Below, in pieces: positions 4,786 through 5,216 of a stretch of 5,216 nucleotides of DNA. This DNA comes from Candidatus Bathyarchaeota archaeon (GTDB taxonomy: Archaea; Thermoproteota; Bathyarchaeia; RBG-16-48-13; JAGMEO01). The position numbers and the translations under genes are program-made. Below the pieces are notes generated by a model. The model was not told where the DNA came from, searched no databases, and worked only from the letters and a program-made list of their open reading frames with translations. Numbering within the stretch: the stretch's first letter is position 1; every line of letters starts with the position of its first letter. Location: NCBI GenBank assembly GCA_023128135.1, contig JAGMEO010000042.1, positions 1-5,216 of the forward strand, read 5' to 3'.

Positions 4786-5202
4786 AAGATTCCAAAAATC
4801 CCATAAGACAACTTAGAGAGTGTTAAAGATGTTGATGTTGTCTGGTTTACGCAAGATTGGGTTACCCATGAGTTTGAAGTTGAAAACACGACTGGAATAT
4901 TGTCTGCAATTGTTATAGGTTCTTACAGCCCAGATGGAAAAGTGAAAAGATACATCGTAATACCTGAAGAACGACTGAAAACCTTTATCCGCAAAATAAG
5001 TGTTCCAGTTTTGAAGGAACGAGTGTAAAAAGAAGGTTAGCATTTCGTTTTGTACGATAAACTAATAGAGTATTATAATGGCATAGAAAGAAAAATCAAA
5101 GTTGAAGCTATCATGGTAATTGCTCAGAAACCAGAATTGCCAAAAAAGATAGTTGAAAGTTTAGAACCATTTACTGCAGAAGATTCATCACAAAAGAGTT
5201 AA
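4786..5202 (+). pseudogene. Remnant of a probable PD-(D/E)XK-like nuclease-family protein
   Basis: The plus-strand frame reads KIPKIP, stop, then DNLESVKDVDVVWF, a His-Glu-Phe-Glu-Val-Glu segment with NTTGIL (4867-4902) and RYIVIPEERL. It runs to TAA at 5026, and after TAG at 5038 continues HFVLYDKLIEYYNG to TAA 5200-5202. The order IDVVW, FEVExTTGI, YIVxPxER, then a C-terminal FVxYDxL recalls a PD-(D/E)XK-like family of uncharacterised or restriction-like proteins, as I remember it. Asp in DVVW and the Glu residues of FEVE would be the acidic site. In-frame stops at 4804-4806, 5026-5028 and 5038-5040 interrupt otherwise sensible sequence; TAG in EG*HF sits where Trp would fit. No ATG, GTG or TTG opens the first segment. 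It is broken and 5'-truncated. The minus-strand frame at 4813-5043 is its shadow. Confidence 0.68.
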
Positions 5203-5216
5203 CAGCATCCGTCAAA

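Noticed and set aside
4742..5040. Stop-codon recoding (for example pyrrolysine at TAG)
   Set aside because: The interrupting stops are a mix of TAG, TGA and TAA, which no single recoding system explains, and both genes also lack 5' ends.
4813..5043. Minus-strand 76-codon frame
   Set aside because: Shadow of the plus-strand nuclease-like remnant, whose translation resembles a family; this one does not.

Overview
This AT-rich window comes from an archaeon. The evidence is an exosortase/archaeosortase-type transpeptidase, a KH-less archaeal CPSF-type beta-CASP nuclease, an archaeal Lsm protein with a C-terminal extension, a Fap7/AK6-type ATPase, the C-terminus of a group II chaperonin (thermosome), and a tRNA-Glu with a short intron at a non-canonical position. 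TATA-like boxes and sparse Shine-Dalgarno sequences agree with this. A TACK-type lineage such as Bathyarchaeia is a reasonable guess from the gene mix and the tRNA intron, but it is inference only.

Layout. Positions 2-250 (minus) hold an unrecognised 82-codon frame of higher GC than its surroundings. From 4262 down to 329 all convincing protein genes lie on the minus strand, so transcription runs right to left: Fap7-like ATPase (4262-3681), a 107-residue protein with a Cys/His pair motif (3560-3237), an Lsm protein (2953-2489), the aCPSF2-like nuclease (2386-1076) and the archaeosortase (964-329). Gaps of about 100 to 280 bases separate them, several with TATA-like boxes, so they look like separate or loosely coupled units rather than one tight operon. 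tRNA-Glu(CTC), with encoded CCA and a predicted 17-nt intron near position 10, lies upstream of the Fap7-like gene at 4446-4352 (minus).

The right end is a gene graveyard. A thermosome C-terminus (4529 to about 4780, minus) is interrupted by three in-frame stops. It abuts, head to head, a plus-strand remnant of a probable PD-(D/E)XK-nuclease-like protein (about 4786-5202), also interrupted by in-frame stops. Both lack their 5' ends, which suggests a rearrangement or deletion junction near 4780.

The intact genes share an RNA theme: 3'-end or RNA processing (aCPSF2), RNA binding (Lsm), small-subunit ribosome maturation (Fap7) and a spliced tRNA. The archaeosortase is unrelated and acts at the membrane. 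The most notable points are the tRNA intron, the Fap7 P-loop encoded upstream of any standard start codon, the fact that none of the convincing protein genes starts with ATG (four use TTG), and the degraded head-to-head junction. I saw no CRISPR array, transposase or intact defence system.
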